Assembly (NCBI GenBank): GCA_934098505.1
Contig: CAKOOR010000008.1
Coordinates: 1 to 57,174 of the forward strand
Source of the DNA: an uncultured Bacilli bacterium
GTDB lineage: Bacteria > Bacillota_I > Bacilli_A > RF39 > UBA660
DNA length: 57,174 nucleotides
Direction of reading: 5' to 3'
Below are positions 8,153 to 16,477 of this stretch, in pieces (position 1 is the stretch's first letter; every line of letters starts with the position of its first letter). The notes under the pieces are model-generated. The model saw only the letters and a program-made list of their open reading frames with translations, was not told the DNA's origin and made no database searches. The position numbers and the translations under genes were made by a program.

Positions 8153-10051
8153 ATGTATGTAGTTAATAAAAAGAAGAAGAAAAAAAAGAAGTTTCATTTT
8201 GTAGTTTTTTTAAATTTTCTTCTTTTCTTTTGTATAATTATTTCAGTAGGATTAGGTGTAAATTACATAATTAAAAATGCCCCTGTTTTTGATAAAAGAA
8301 ATCTTTATATGAGTCAATCTACAATAATGTTAGATAAAAAAGGTAATGAAATAACAAGATTAGGTACGGAAGATAGAGAGCTCGTAACATATAATGAGTT
8401 ACCACAAGTATTGGTGGATGCCATTGTTGCGGCGGAAGATTCAAGATATTTTCAACATCAAGGTTTTGATTTAGTAAGATTTGTTAAAGCGACGATGAAT
8501 CATTTGAAAGGCGATAGTAATGCTGGTGGTGCTTCTACTATTACTATGCAAATTTCTAAACAAGTATTTACTTCGAATGTAGCAACTGGTATTGAAGGAA
8601 TAATAAGAAAATTTACAGACATTTATTTATCAATGTTTCAAATAGAAAAAAATTATTCTAAAGAAGAAATTCTAGAGATTTATGTCAACTATCCCTTTTT
8701 AGGAGCACATAGTTATGGAGTTGAAATGGCTTGTCAAAATTATTTTGGAAAAAGTGTTAGAGATATTAATTTATCGGAGGCTGCCCTAATTGCAGGATTA
8801 TTTAACGCTCCATCTGATTTTGATCCGTATGAAAATGTTTATAATGCGACAAAACGGCGTAATGAAGTTTTAAACTTAATGTACAGGCATGGGTATATAA
8901 CTGATGAGCAATTACAAGATGCTTTAAGTATATCAGTGTCTAGTATGTTAATTGGTAAAAAAGTAAGTACCAATAAATATCAAAGTTTTATAGATACAGT
9001 TACCAATGAAATTATAAATGATACTGGTTTAAACCCATATAATGTACCAATGATAATTCAGACAACATTAGATACGACTGTTCAAGATGCCGTGAATGAT
9101 GTAATGAACAATAAAAAGAATTTTAAAGATGATGCAATTCAAGCCGGTATTGCTATAACAAGCGTGGCTGATGGTTCAATAATGGCTATTGGTGGTGGTA
9201 GAAATAGAACTGGCGCAAGACAATATAACTATGCAACGAGTATAAGGCGAGCACCAGGTTCGTCAATTAAACCATTCATGGATTATGGACCATATTTTGA
9301 ATTTAATGGAGGTACGCCAAATGATATAGTCTTGGATGCTCCTTATACCTATTCTGATGGAACGAAAATAGTAAATGCAATGCGGGACTACAAGGGTTAT
9401 ATTACCATTAAACAAGCATTGTCCGATTCAAGAAATATTCCTGCTTTAAAAGTTTTCCAACAAGTTGATAAGACAAAAATAGTTAATTTTGTTCATTCCT
9501 TTGGAATTGATTACGGTAAAAATTTGTATGAATCCGCTTCTATTGGAGCTTTTGAAGGAGTATCTCCTTTACAAATGTCCGCAGCGTATGGAACTTATGC
9601 TAGGGGCGGTTATTACATAGAGCCTTATTCCTATACTCGAATTACTTATAGAGATAATAATGAAGTAAAAGAAAAAAATTACCAAAAAGAAAAAGTTTGT
9701 AGTGAAAAAACAGCTAAATATATTAATGAAATATTATTATATGCAATTAAATATGGCAAAATTCTAGGAACTTTAGAAACTGGTAATGCAGAGGTAGCTG
9801 GTAAGACGGGGACAACAACTATTGATAGGTCAAAAACAGAAGCTTTAGGTATTAGCGAATATTCGGTATTAGATTCTTGGGCTTGTATTTATAGTCATGA
9901 TTATTCTGTAGCACTATGGTATGGTTATGATGAAGTAACAAGTACTAATTATATGTTGAATATAGATGCTACTTTGGGTCGAAGAAGAATAATAAAGAAG
10001 TTAGTAAAGCAAATAATAACTGGTGATAAAAAGTTATTAACTTCGACTTAA
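8153..10051 (+). CDS. Class A penicillin-binding protein (transglycosylase/transpeptidase)
   Basis: A 632-aa bifunctional peptidoglycan synthase. A poly-Lys N terminus and one membrane segment (residues 16-40) anchor it. The GT51 glycosyltransferase domain has EDSRYFQHQG with catalytic Glu95, then GGASTITMQ and the EILEIYVN motif. The transpeptidase domain has SxxK at S370-K373 (SSIK), an SRN motif in the SDSRN stretch, and KTGT at 551-554. It is shorter than Bacillus PonA (about 900 aa) because the Ser/Thr-rich tail is missing. GGGGG gives the ribosome site. It shows the organism makes cross-linked peptidoglycan. Confidence 0.96.
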   Translation: MYVVNKKKKKKKKFHFVVFLNFLLFFCIIISVGLGVNYIIKNAPVFDKRNLYMSQSTIMLDKKGNEITRLGTEDRELVTYNELPQVLVDAIVAAEDSRYFQHQGFDLVRFVKATMNHLKGDSNAGGASTITMQISKQVFTSNVATGIEGIIRKFTDIYLSMFQIEKNYSKEEILEIYVNYPFLGAHSYGVEMACQNYFGKSVRDINLSEAALIAGLFNAPSDFDPYENVYNATKRRNEVLNLMYRHGYITDEQLQDALSISVSSMLIGKKVSTNKYQSFIDTVTNEIINDTGLNPYNVPMIIQTTLDTTVQDAVNDVMNNKKNFKDDAIQAGIAITSVADGSIMAIGGGRNRTGARQYNYATSIRRAPGSSIKPFMDYGPYFEFNGGTPNDIVLDAPYTYSDGTKIVNAMRDYKGYITIKQALSDSRNIPALKVFQQVDKTKIVNFVHSFGIDYGKNLYESASIGAFEGVSPLQMSAAYGTYARGGYYIEPYSYTRITYRDNNEVKEKNYQKEKVCSEKTAKYINEILLYAIKYGKILGTLETGNAEVAGKTGTTTIDRSKTEALGISEYSVLDSWACIYSHDYSVALWYGYDEVTSTNYMLNIDATLGRRRIIKKLVKQIITGDKKLLTST

Positions 10052-10094
10052 AATAATGGTTAGATAACTGTTTTCAAAGGTAAAAAATAATAGT

Positions 10095-10138
10095 AAAAAG
10101 AGTAATGATAAAATTTTAATAAATCGTTACCCTTTTTT
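10095..10138 (+). terminator. Rho-independent terminator
   Basis: Stem AAAAAGAGTAATGA with TCGTTACCCTTTTT, one mismatch, with an AT-rich loop and a T-rich tail, after the PBP stop. Confidence 0.6.
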
Positions 10139-10154
10139 CTTTTAGGAAAAATCG

Positions 10155-10183
10155 TTGCTAAATCTTAAAAAATTAATTATAAT
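10155..10183 (+). promoter_or_regulatory. Promoter of rny
   Basis: TTGCTA (10155-10160), a 17-bp spacer and TATAAT (10178-10183), 38 bp upstream of the rny ATG. Confidence 0.75.
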
Positions 10184-10221
10184 GAAAGTATAGATTAATT
10201 TCTATTAGAGGAGAAAATTAT

Positions 10222-11775
10222 ATGGAATTAAATTTATTATCCATTATTTTCTTGATTTTGGGACTTTTTATCGGGGCAATTATTGTCATCGTTGTGTATA
10301 TGATTAGAAAGAAAAACTTAGCTACAAAAGCAGCGGACTTGATTAGTGATGCAATGAAGAAAGCTGAAGAAGCTAAGAAAAGTAGCTTAGCTGAGATAAA
10401 GGCTGAGGGTTTACGGGTTAGAGAAGAAACAGATAAAGAAGTAAGAGAACGTAAACAAGAATTAAAAGAGTTAGAAGAACGACTTGATAAAAGAGAAAAT
10501 AACATTGACAAAAGAGAAGAATTATTACAGATACGTTCTAATAATTTAGATAAAAAAGATGATGATATTTTAAATAAGCAAAAAAAGTTACAAGATAAAG
10601 AAGAGAAAATAAATGAATTATTAAGAAAACAAATGGAAAAGTTAGAAGAAATTAGCAAATTAAAAAAAGAAAAAGCTCATGATTTAATTATGAAAAAAGT
10701 CGAAGAAGATATGTCTTTGGAAATTGCTGATTATATTAAGGAAGAAGAACAAAAAGCAAGACTTAATGCTCATGAAGTTGCTAAAGGTATTATTGTTTCT
10801 GCTATGCAGAGGTATTCAGCGGATGTTACTAATGAACAAACTGTAAGTACGATTGCACTTCCTAGTGATGACATGAAGGGACGTCTAATAGGACGTGAAG
10901 GAAGAAATATTAAAACTATTGAAGCCGTTACTGGTGTTGATTTAATAATTGATGATACACCAGAGGCTATTGTTATTTCTTCTTTTGATCCATTGAGAAG
11001 AGAAATTGCTAAAATTACAATTGAAACATTAATTAAAGATGGTCGTATTCATCCAACGAGAATTGAAGAAATATATACCAAGACTTGTAATGATATAAAT
11101 ACAAAGATTACTGACTTGGGTAATAATGCTATCTATGATTTAGGTCTTGGAAAGGTTGATGCCGAATTAATTAATATGATTGGTCGTTTAAATTATCGAA
11201 CTAGTTATGGTCAAAATGCGTTACAACATTCAATGGAAGTTGCTTATCTTTGTGGACTTATGGCCGCTGAATTAGGAGAAAATGTTCTTTTAGCGCGACG
11301 TGCCGGTTTATTACATGATATTGGTAAGGCTATTGATTATGAAGTAGAAGGATCACATGTAGAATTAGGAGTAATGTTAGCTAAAAAATATCATGAGGAT
11401 GAAGTTGTCATTAATGCGATTGCATCTCATCATGGTGATACAGAACCTAAGAGTATAATTGCTATTTTAGTACAAATAGCTGATACTTTATCAGCAGCGC
11501 GTCCTGGAGCAAGAAATGATTCAATTGAAAACTATGTAAAGCGTTTAGAACAATTAGAAACAATTGGTAATTCTTTTGAAGGCGTTGAAAAAACATATGC
11601 GATGCAAGCTGGTCGTGAAGTAAGAGTCATGGTTAAACCAGAAGAAATTGATGATGCAAAAGCGAAGATAATAGCGCGTAATATGAAAGAAAAGATAGAA
11701 GCGGAAATGCAATATCCTGGTACAGTTAAAATTACAGTTATAAGGGAAACAAGAGCTTCAGAAGAAGCAAAATAA
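10222..11775 (+). CDS. rny: Ribonuclease Y
   Basis: A 517-aa membrane-anchored endoribonuclease that starts mRNA decay in many Firmicutes. The N-terminal membrane helix (residues 4-26) is followed by a long charged coiled coil to about 200. A KH domain follows (GRLIGREGRNIKTIEAVTGVD), then an HD phosphohydrolase domain with ARRAGLLHDIGKAID near 360 giving the HD pair. Length matches the family (about 520). AGAGGAGAAAAT precedes ATG. It is preceded by its own promoter. Confidence 0.98.
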   Translation: MELNLLSIIFLILGLFIGAIIVIVVYMIRKKNLATKAADLISDAMKKAEEAKKSSLAEIKAEGLRVREETDKEVRERKQELKELEERLDKRENNIDKREELLQIRSNNLDKKDDDILNKQKKLQDKEEKINELLRKQMEKLEEISKLKKEKAHDLIMKKVEEDMSLEIADYIKEEEQKARLNAHEVAKGIIVSAMQRYSADVTNEQTVSTIALPSDDMKGRLIGREGRNIKTIEAVTGVDLIIDDTPEAIVISSFDPLRREIAKITIETLIKDGRIHPTRIEEIYTKTCNDINTKITDLGNNAIYDLGLGKVDAELINMIGRLNYRTSYGQNALQHSMEVAYLCGLMAAELGENVLLARRAGLLHDIGKAIDYEVEGSHVELGVMLAKKYHEDEVVINAIASHHGDTEPKSIIAILVQIADTLSAARPGARNDSIENYVKRLEQLETIGNSFEGVEKTYAMQAGREVRVMVKPEEIDDAKAKIIARNMKEKIEAEMQYPGTVKITVIRETRASEEAK

Positions 11776-11776
11776 A

Positions 11777-11805
11777 TTGCTTAATAGATAATAGTATGAT
11801 ATTAT
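11777..11805 (+). promoter_or_regulatory. Promoter of the pseudouridine synthase gene
   Basis: TTGCTT (11777-11782), a 17-bp spacer and TATTAT (11800-11805); the -35 box begins just past the rny stop codon. Confidence 0.65.
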
Positions 11806-11838
11806 ACTAGTGCAAAAAATGTTAGGTGGGAAAAAGTT

Positions 11839-12552
11839 ATGGAAAGATTACAAAAAGTTATTGCCCAGTCTGGTGTGGCCTCACGAAGAAAAGCTGAAGA
11901 ACTTATAGTTAAGGGACTAGTAACTGTTAATGGTAAGATTGTTACGGAATTGGGAACTAAAGTAAATGGAAATGATGTTATTACAGTTAATGGACAGCAA
12001 CTTGCTAAGCAATGTTATGAATATTATTTATTAAATAAGCCAAGAGGATATATTTGCAGTCTTAATGATGAATTTAATCGGAATATTGTAACTGAATTAA
12101 TTGATACTGATAAAAGAATTTATCCTGTTGGTCGACTTGATTATGATACGACTGGTTTAATAATTTTAACTAACGATGGAACTTTAGCTAATATTTTAAT
12201 GCATCCTAAGAATAAAGTAGAAAAGACATATATTGCTAAAATAGAAGGTAATTTAACTATGGAGGAACTACATAAATTAAAAACAGGTATTGTTGTTGAT
12301 AAAATGTTATGTAAACCGACACGAGTTAAAATTAAAAAACATGATATTGTTAAATGTACTGATTTAGTGGAAGTAACAATTACAGAAGGAAGAAATCATA
12401 TTGTTAAGAATTTATTTAAAGCTGTTGGACATGAAGTTCTAAAATTAAAACGTGAAAGATATGGTTTCCTAGAATTAGGAAACCTGAAATCTGGTGAATA
12501 TCGTCCTTTAACAATTAAAGAAGTACATCGTTTATATGCTTATAAAAAATAA
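11839..12552 (+). CDS. rluB: RsuA/RluB-family rRNA pseudouridine synthase
   Basis: A 237-aa enzyme that isomerises uridine in rRNA. Residues 2-60 form an S4 RNA-binding domain (RLQKVIAQSGVASRRKAEELI). The catalytic domain carries LLNKPRGYICS and VGRLDYDTTGLIILTNDG, where the Asp of GRLD is the catalytic residue. By Firmicutes precedent the target is the 23S rRNA site of RluB, but RsuA or RluE specificity cannot be separated by reading. A strong terminator follows immediately. Confidence 0.93.
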   Translation: MERLQKVIAQSGVASRRKAEELIVKGLVTVNGKIVTELGTKVNGNDVITVNGQQLAKQCYEYYLLNKPRGYICSLNDEFNRNIVTELIDTDKRIYPVGRLDYDTTGLIILTNDGTLANILMHPKNKVEKTYIAKIEGNLTMEELHKLKTGIVVDKMLCKPTRVKIKKHDIVKCTDLVEVTITEGRNHIVKNLFKAVGHEVLKLKRERYGFLELGNLKSGEYRPLTIKEVHRLYAYKK

Positions 12553-12582
12553 AGAGTTTAATGCAGATGTTAAACTCTTTTT
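12551..12582 (+). terminator. Rho-independent terminator
   Basis: An 11-bp perfect stem AAAGAGTTTAA / TTAAACTCTTT with an 8-nt loop and a T run, overlapping the rluB stop. The U32 ATG is only 18 bp further on, so that gene probably depends on read-through or on a promoter within rluB. Confidence 0.8.
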
Positions 12583-12599
12583 AGAAAGAATTTGATTTT

Positions 12600-14753
12600 A
12601 TGAAATATGAATTATTAGCACCTGCCGGTGATATGGAATGTTTAAAATGGGCAATTGAAGGTGGTTGTGATGCTGTCTATTTAGGTGGCAATCATTTTGG
12701 CGCTAGAGCTTATTCTAGAAATTTTTCAGATGAGGAATTAGTTCAAGCTATAAAATATGCACATCGTTATGGTGTTAAAGTGTATTTAACTTGCAATACT
12801 TTAATATATGATGAAGAAGTCGAAGATTTTTTAAATTTTGTACGCCATGCCCATCAAAATGGAATAGATGCGGTTTTAATTCAAGATCTTGGTATGTATG
12901 ATTTAATTCATCAAAAGTTTCCTAATTTGGAAATTCATGCCTCAACGCAAATGCATATTCATAATCTAGATGGTGCATTGGTGGCAGAAAAATTGGGTTT
13001 TAAAAGAATTGTCTTAGCACGTGAAACCGATATTGCGACAATAAAAGAAATAAAGAAAAAGACTAATCTTGATTTGGAAGTTTTTGTACATGGTTCCCTT
13101 TGTGTTTCGTATTCAGGCCAATGTTTATTTTCAAGTTTAGTGGGTGGTCGTAGTGGAAATCGTGGTGCTTGCGCTGGGTCTTGTCGTTTACCTTATGATA
13201 TTGTGGATAAAAATAATGCGGTTTTAAATCAAAATAAAAAATATCCTTTATCGATGAAAGATTTATGTGCTATTTCCAGTATTGGAACGCTTATGGACAT
13301 TGGCGTTAATTCTTTTAAAATAGAAGGAAGAATGAAATCGAAAGAGTATGTTTATTTAGTTACTAAACTTTATCGGAAGGCAATTGATAGTTATATTGCA
13401 AATAAAAAAGTGACTATAGATTATAATATTTTAGATAAATTGAGAAAAGTATTTAATCGTGAATATACTTTAGGATTTTTAAACAGTGTTAACAATAATG
13501 ATGTTATTAATGGTAAACAACCAAATAATGTTGGAGTAAAGATTGGGACTGTTGTTAAACTAACGAAAAGCAATGCTTTAATTAAATTAAATGATGAAAT
13601 ACATATTAACGATGGTTTAAGAATTAAAGGGCCTAAAGGAGAAGTTGGGACGATTGTTAATGATTTCTATTTACATGGTAATTTGGTAAAAGAAGCTAAA
13701 GCTGGTATGGTAATTAGCCTACCTATTTGGAAGAAACCTAATATTGGCGATGAAGTATTTCTTACATCTTCTAAATATATTGGTGATTGTATAGCTTGGG
13801 ATATTGAGAAAAATCCAAGAAAAGTAATGCTTGCCGGTATTGTTTCTTTACGACAAAATGAGAAAATGACAATAAAGGTAAGTGATGGTATCAATGTTGT
13901 TGAACTTGTAGGTTCAGTTGTAGATATAGCTAAAAATAGACCATTAACTAAAGAAAATATTTTAGAAAAATTAAATAAATTAGGTGGGACAGTTTATCAA
14001 TTTGTAAAACTAGATATTCTTTTAGATGATAATGTATTTGTTCCTTTAACAGCTCTTAATGAATTAAGAAGAGAGGTAATAGAGCTTTTAAATATCAAGA
14101 GAGAAAACATTCCACAAGTAATTATCGAAAAAGAATATAAACGTGAAGTTCCAATTTTTGCAAAGGAAAACGGTATTAATTGTTGTGTTTTAGAAGATGC
14201 TGATGTCGATAATGTGAATAAATATCGTTATATCTATTCCTATCAAAAAGACACTAAATATTCTAAAGCCGAACCTAATGTAATTGATAATTATAAAGAT
14301 ATATTAAAAGAACAAACTATGCATCCTCTATTAATTGGAGAAATTGGCGGGTTAAATTTTACAAATATTCATGCAGATTATAGTTTAAATGTTGTTAACT
14401 CTTATACGGTGGCTTTTTTACATAGCTTAGGAGTTAAAAAGATTACTTTATCTTATGAAATGACAAGAAGTCAAATTAAAATCTTAATAGAAAAGTATCA
14501 AGAAAGATATGGAAACATGCCTAATATTGAAGTTATTGTATATGGTTATATTAAAATTATGACTTTAAAATATAACTTATTAAGTGATTATAAAGGTGCT
14601 TTATATTTAAGAGATAGATTTAATAATAATTACCGAATTAGAGAAAATGATGGCTTAACTGAAGTGTATTATTCGAAAATCTTGGATAATAGAAATATTG
14701 ATTACTTTAGTATCGGTGTTAACCAAATACGATATAACCTTTACAAATTTTAA
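12600..14753 (+). CDS. U32-family protein (RlhA/TrhP-like RNA hydroxylation type)
   Basis: A 717-aa protein annotated in such genomes as peptidase U32 or collagenase-like. The N-terminal 400 residues carry the family core ELLAPAGDMECLKWAIEGGCDAVYLGG and the Cys cluster GNRGACAGSCRLPYD near 190-204, which with other Cys residues can bind a cluster. The long C-terminal part resembles the DUF3656 extension of E. coli RlhA, which hydroxylates 23S rRNA C2501; the related TrhP hydroxylates tRNA. An RNA-modifying role fits the rluB neighbour better than proteolysis, but the exact substrate is unknown. Confidence 0.85.
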   Translation: MKYELLAPAGDMECLKWAIEGGCDAVYLGGNHFGARAYSRNFSDEELVQAIKYAHRYGVKVYLTCNTLIYDEEVEDFLNFVRHAHQNGIDAVLIQDLGMYDLIHQKFPNLEIHASTQMHIHNLDGALVAEKLGFKRIVLARETDIATIKEIKKKTNLDLEVFVHGSLCVSYSGQCLFSSLVGGRSGNRGACAGSCRLPYDIVDKNNAVLNQNKKYPLSMKDLCAISSIGTLMDIGVNSFKIEGRMKSKEYVYLVTKLYRKAIDSYIANKKVTIDYNILDKLRKVFNREYTLGFLNSVNNNDVINGKQPNNVGVKIGTVVKLTKSNALIKLNDEIHINDGLRIKGPKGEVGTIVNDFYLHGNLVKEAKAGMVISLPIWKKPNIGDEVFLTSSKYIGDCIAWDIEKNPRKVMLAGIVSLRQNEKMTIKVSDGINVVELVGSVVDIAKNRPLTKENILEKLNKLGGTVYQFVKLDILLDDNVFVPLTALNELRREVIELLNIKRENIPQVIIEKEYKREVPIFAKENGINCCVLEDADVDNVNKYRYIYSYQKDTKYSKAEPNVIDNYKDILKEQTMHPLLIGEIGGLNFTNIHADYSLNVVNSYTVAFLHSLGVKKITLSYEMTRSQIKILIEKYQERYGNMPNIEVIVYGYIKIMTLKYNLLSDYKGALYLRDRFNNNYRIRENDGLTEVYYSKILDNRNIDYFSIGVNQIRYNLYKF

Positions 14754-14801
14754 GAAAAAAGATACAATATTGATATAACTTATTAGTAAGGAAGTTTAAT
14801 T

Positions 14802-16037
14802 ATGTGGCAAGCAATTTATTATATATTTTTTACTTTAACACTGTTTTATGGACTTTATTATTCTTTAACAGGATTATATGGTTTTTTAAAACCCAAAAAA
14901 TTTAAAATAGTACCATTTGAAGCACAAAAGAAGTTTGCTATCGTTATAGCAGCACGTAATGAAGAGGCTGTTGTTGGTAATTTAGTGAAATCAGTTTTGG
15001 AGTCTAATTATCCAAGAGAATTATTCGAGGTTTATGTAGCAGTAAATAATACAACTGATAATACCGCTAAGGTTGCTAAAGAAGCAGGAGCTATTGTTAT
15101 TGATGTTAAAGAAAAAGTTAAATCAAAAGGTGAAGTTCTACGATATGTATTTAAGAAACTAAGAAACCGTAAGGATATTGATGCCTATATTATATTTGAT
15201 GCCGATAATATTATTCATCCTGATTTTTTGGCACGTATGAATGATACTTTATGCTGTGGTTATCGAGTTGCGCAAGGATTTAGAGATAGTAAAAATATTA
15301 GTGATAACTGGATAAGTGGTTCTTATTCATTATATTATTACATGCAAAATTTCTTCTTTAGTAAAGCTCGTATGACTATGAATCAAAATGCTTCCATTAA
15401 CGGAACTGGTTTTATGGTTAAAAAGGAATTAATTGACCAGATGGGTTTTCCAACTCAAACTTTAACCGAAGATATAGAATTTACGGCTCTTTGTGCTTTA
15501 AGAGATGAAAGAATTGCTTTTGTTGAAAATGCTGTTACATATGATGAACAACCAGTTGAATTCAAGGCTTCTTGGAAACAAAGAAAAAGATGGTCAGTTG
15601 GTTGCTTACAATGTTTGAAACTTTATTGGAAAGATTTACTGGGACATTTCTTTAAAACAGGCAGTCAACCTTCATTTGATATGTTTATGAACTTTGTGGC
15701 TCCTATTGTTCAAGTAATTTGCCTTGTGGAATTTGTCGCATTAATTTTCTTTAGAATATTTAATATTCGTCTTTATGATATCTTCTCGTCATTATTCTCA
15801 AGTGGAGCTGTATTCATGATATTAACTTATGTAAGTGGTATTATTGTTAGTATTTTTATTTTAAAATACAATAAAAGAAAGGCTAAAAATCTATTGAGTG
15901 CAATTGCCCTATTTGCTGTTTTCATTTTAACGTGGATACCAATTAATGTGGTTTGTTTATTTACTAAAGATATGAAATGGGAAGAAATTAAGCATAATCG
16001 TGGCATTGCTTCTAATGAGATGAAGTTTAATAAATAA
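14802..16037 (+). CDS. Processive family 2 glycosyltransferase, membrane bound
   Basis: A 411-aa enzyme with an N-terminal membrane segment (residues 3-27), a cytoplasmic GT2 domain and three C-terminal membrane segments (about 290-400). The motifs of processive beta-glycan synthases are complete: VIAARNEEAV near 47, the DADN metal site near 133, TED near 222 as the catalytic-base motif, and QRKRW at 260-264 matching QxxRW. This is the arrangement of BcsA, PgaC and hyaluronan synthases. It probably makes a secreted or wall polysaccharide, with product unknown. It has an AAGGAAG ribosome site, and its stop overlaps the next ATG. Confidence 0.9.
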   Translation: MWQAIYYIFFTLTLFYGLYYSLTGLYGFLKPKKFKIVPFEAQKKFAIVIAARNEEAVVGNLVKSVLESNYPRELFEVYVAVNNTTDNTAKVAKEAGAIVIDVKEKVKSKGEVLRYVFKKLRNRKDIDAYIIFDADNIIHPDFLARMNDTLCCGYRVAQGFRDSKNISDNWISGSYSLYYYMQNFFFSKARMTMNQNASINGTGFMVKKELIDQMGFPTQTLTEDIEFTALCALRDERIAFVENAVTYDEQPVEFKASWKQRKRWSVGCLQCLKLYWKDLLGHFFKTGSQPSFDMFMNFVAPIVQVICLVEFVALIFFRIFNIRLYDIFSSLFSSGAVFMILTYVSGIIVSIFILKYNKRKAKNLLSAIALFAVFILTWIPINVVCLFTKDMKWEEIKHNRGIASNEMKFNK

Positions 16038-16261
16038 TGCTAGTTAATATTAATAAAAAGTTAATGCTTGATGATTATGAGATTGATGTTTTAAAAAAAT
16101 ATAATATTGATGTTAGTAAGTGTGCTGATTTAAGAGAAGTAACTTTATTAGTTGAACATTTTATGGATAATTATGAACTTGATAGCGAAGAATTAGACGA
16201 ATTAGATTATATTTTAGAAAAATTACAAGAAAGAAATTATTATCAAAATACAAATAAATAA
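16037..16261 (+). CDS. Small acidic protein coupled to the GT2 gene
   Basis: A 74-aa protein whose ATG overlaps the GT2 stop (TAATG), indicating translational coupling. It is helical and acidic, with ELDSEELDELDYILEKLQER near the C terminus, and has no membrane segment. The family is unknown to me. Coupling suggests a partner or regulator of the glycosyltransferase. Confidence 0.7.
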   Translation: MLVNINKKLMLDDYEIDVLKKYNIDVSKCADLREVTLLVEHFMDNYELDSEELDELDYILEKLQERNYYQNTNK

Positions 16262-16353
16262 TTTAAATAATAAAAATAAATGTTTCTAAAAAATAGAAAT
16301 AAAGATAATGATTTTCTTAGCGAAAACTGTGCAAAAAACAAATTAAAAAAAGA

Positions 16354-16386
16354 GAAAATAATACCTTTTAGAGGTGTTATTTTTTT
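16354..16386 (+). terminator. Rho-independent terminator
   Basis: A 12-bp stem AAAATAATACCT / AGGTGTTATTTT, one G-U pair, loop TTTAG, followed by T. It ends the GT2 operon ahead of dnaE. Confidence 0.75.
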
Positions 16387-16477
16387 CGATATATGATAGT
16401 ATATTAATTGCACAAGTAGGTACTTAATTTTTAAAATTAAAAATGATATACTAAAGATGGTAAAGGGTGGTGATATT

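Noticed and set aside
10218..10658. 146-aa minus-strand frame over rny
   Set aside because: Shadow frame of the charged coiled coil of RNase Y; low-complexity Ser/Leu composition and no ribosome site.
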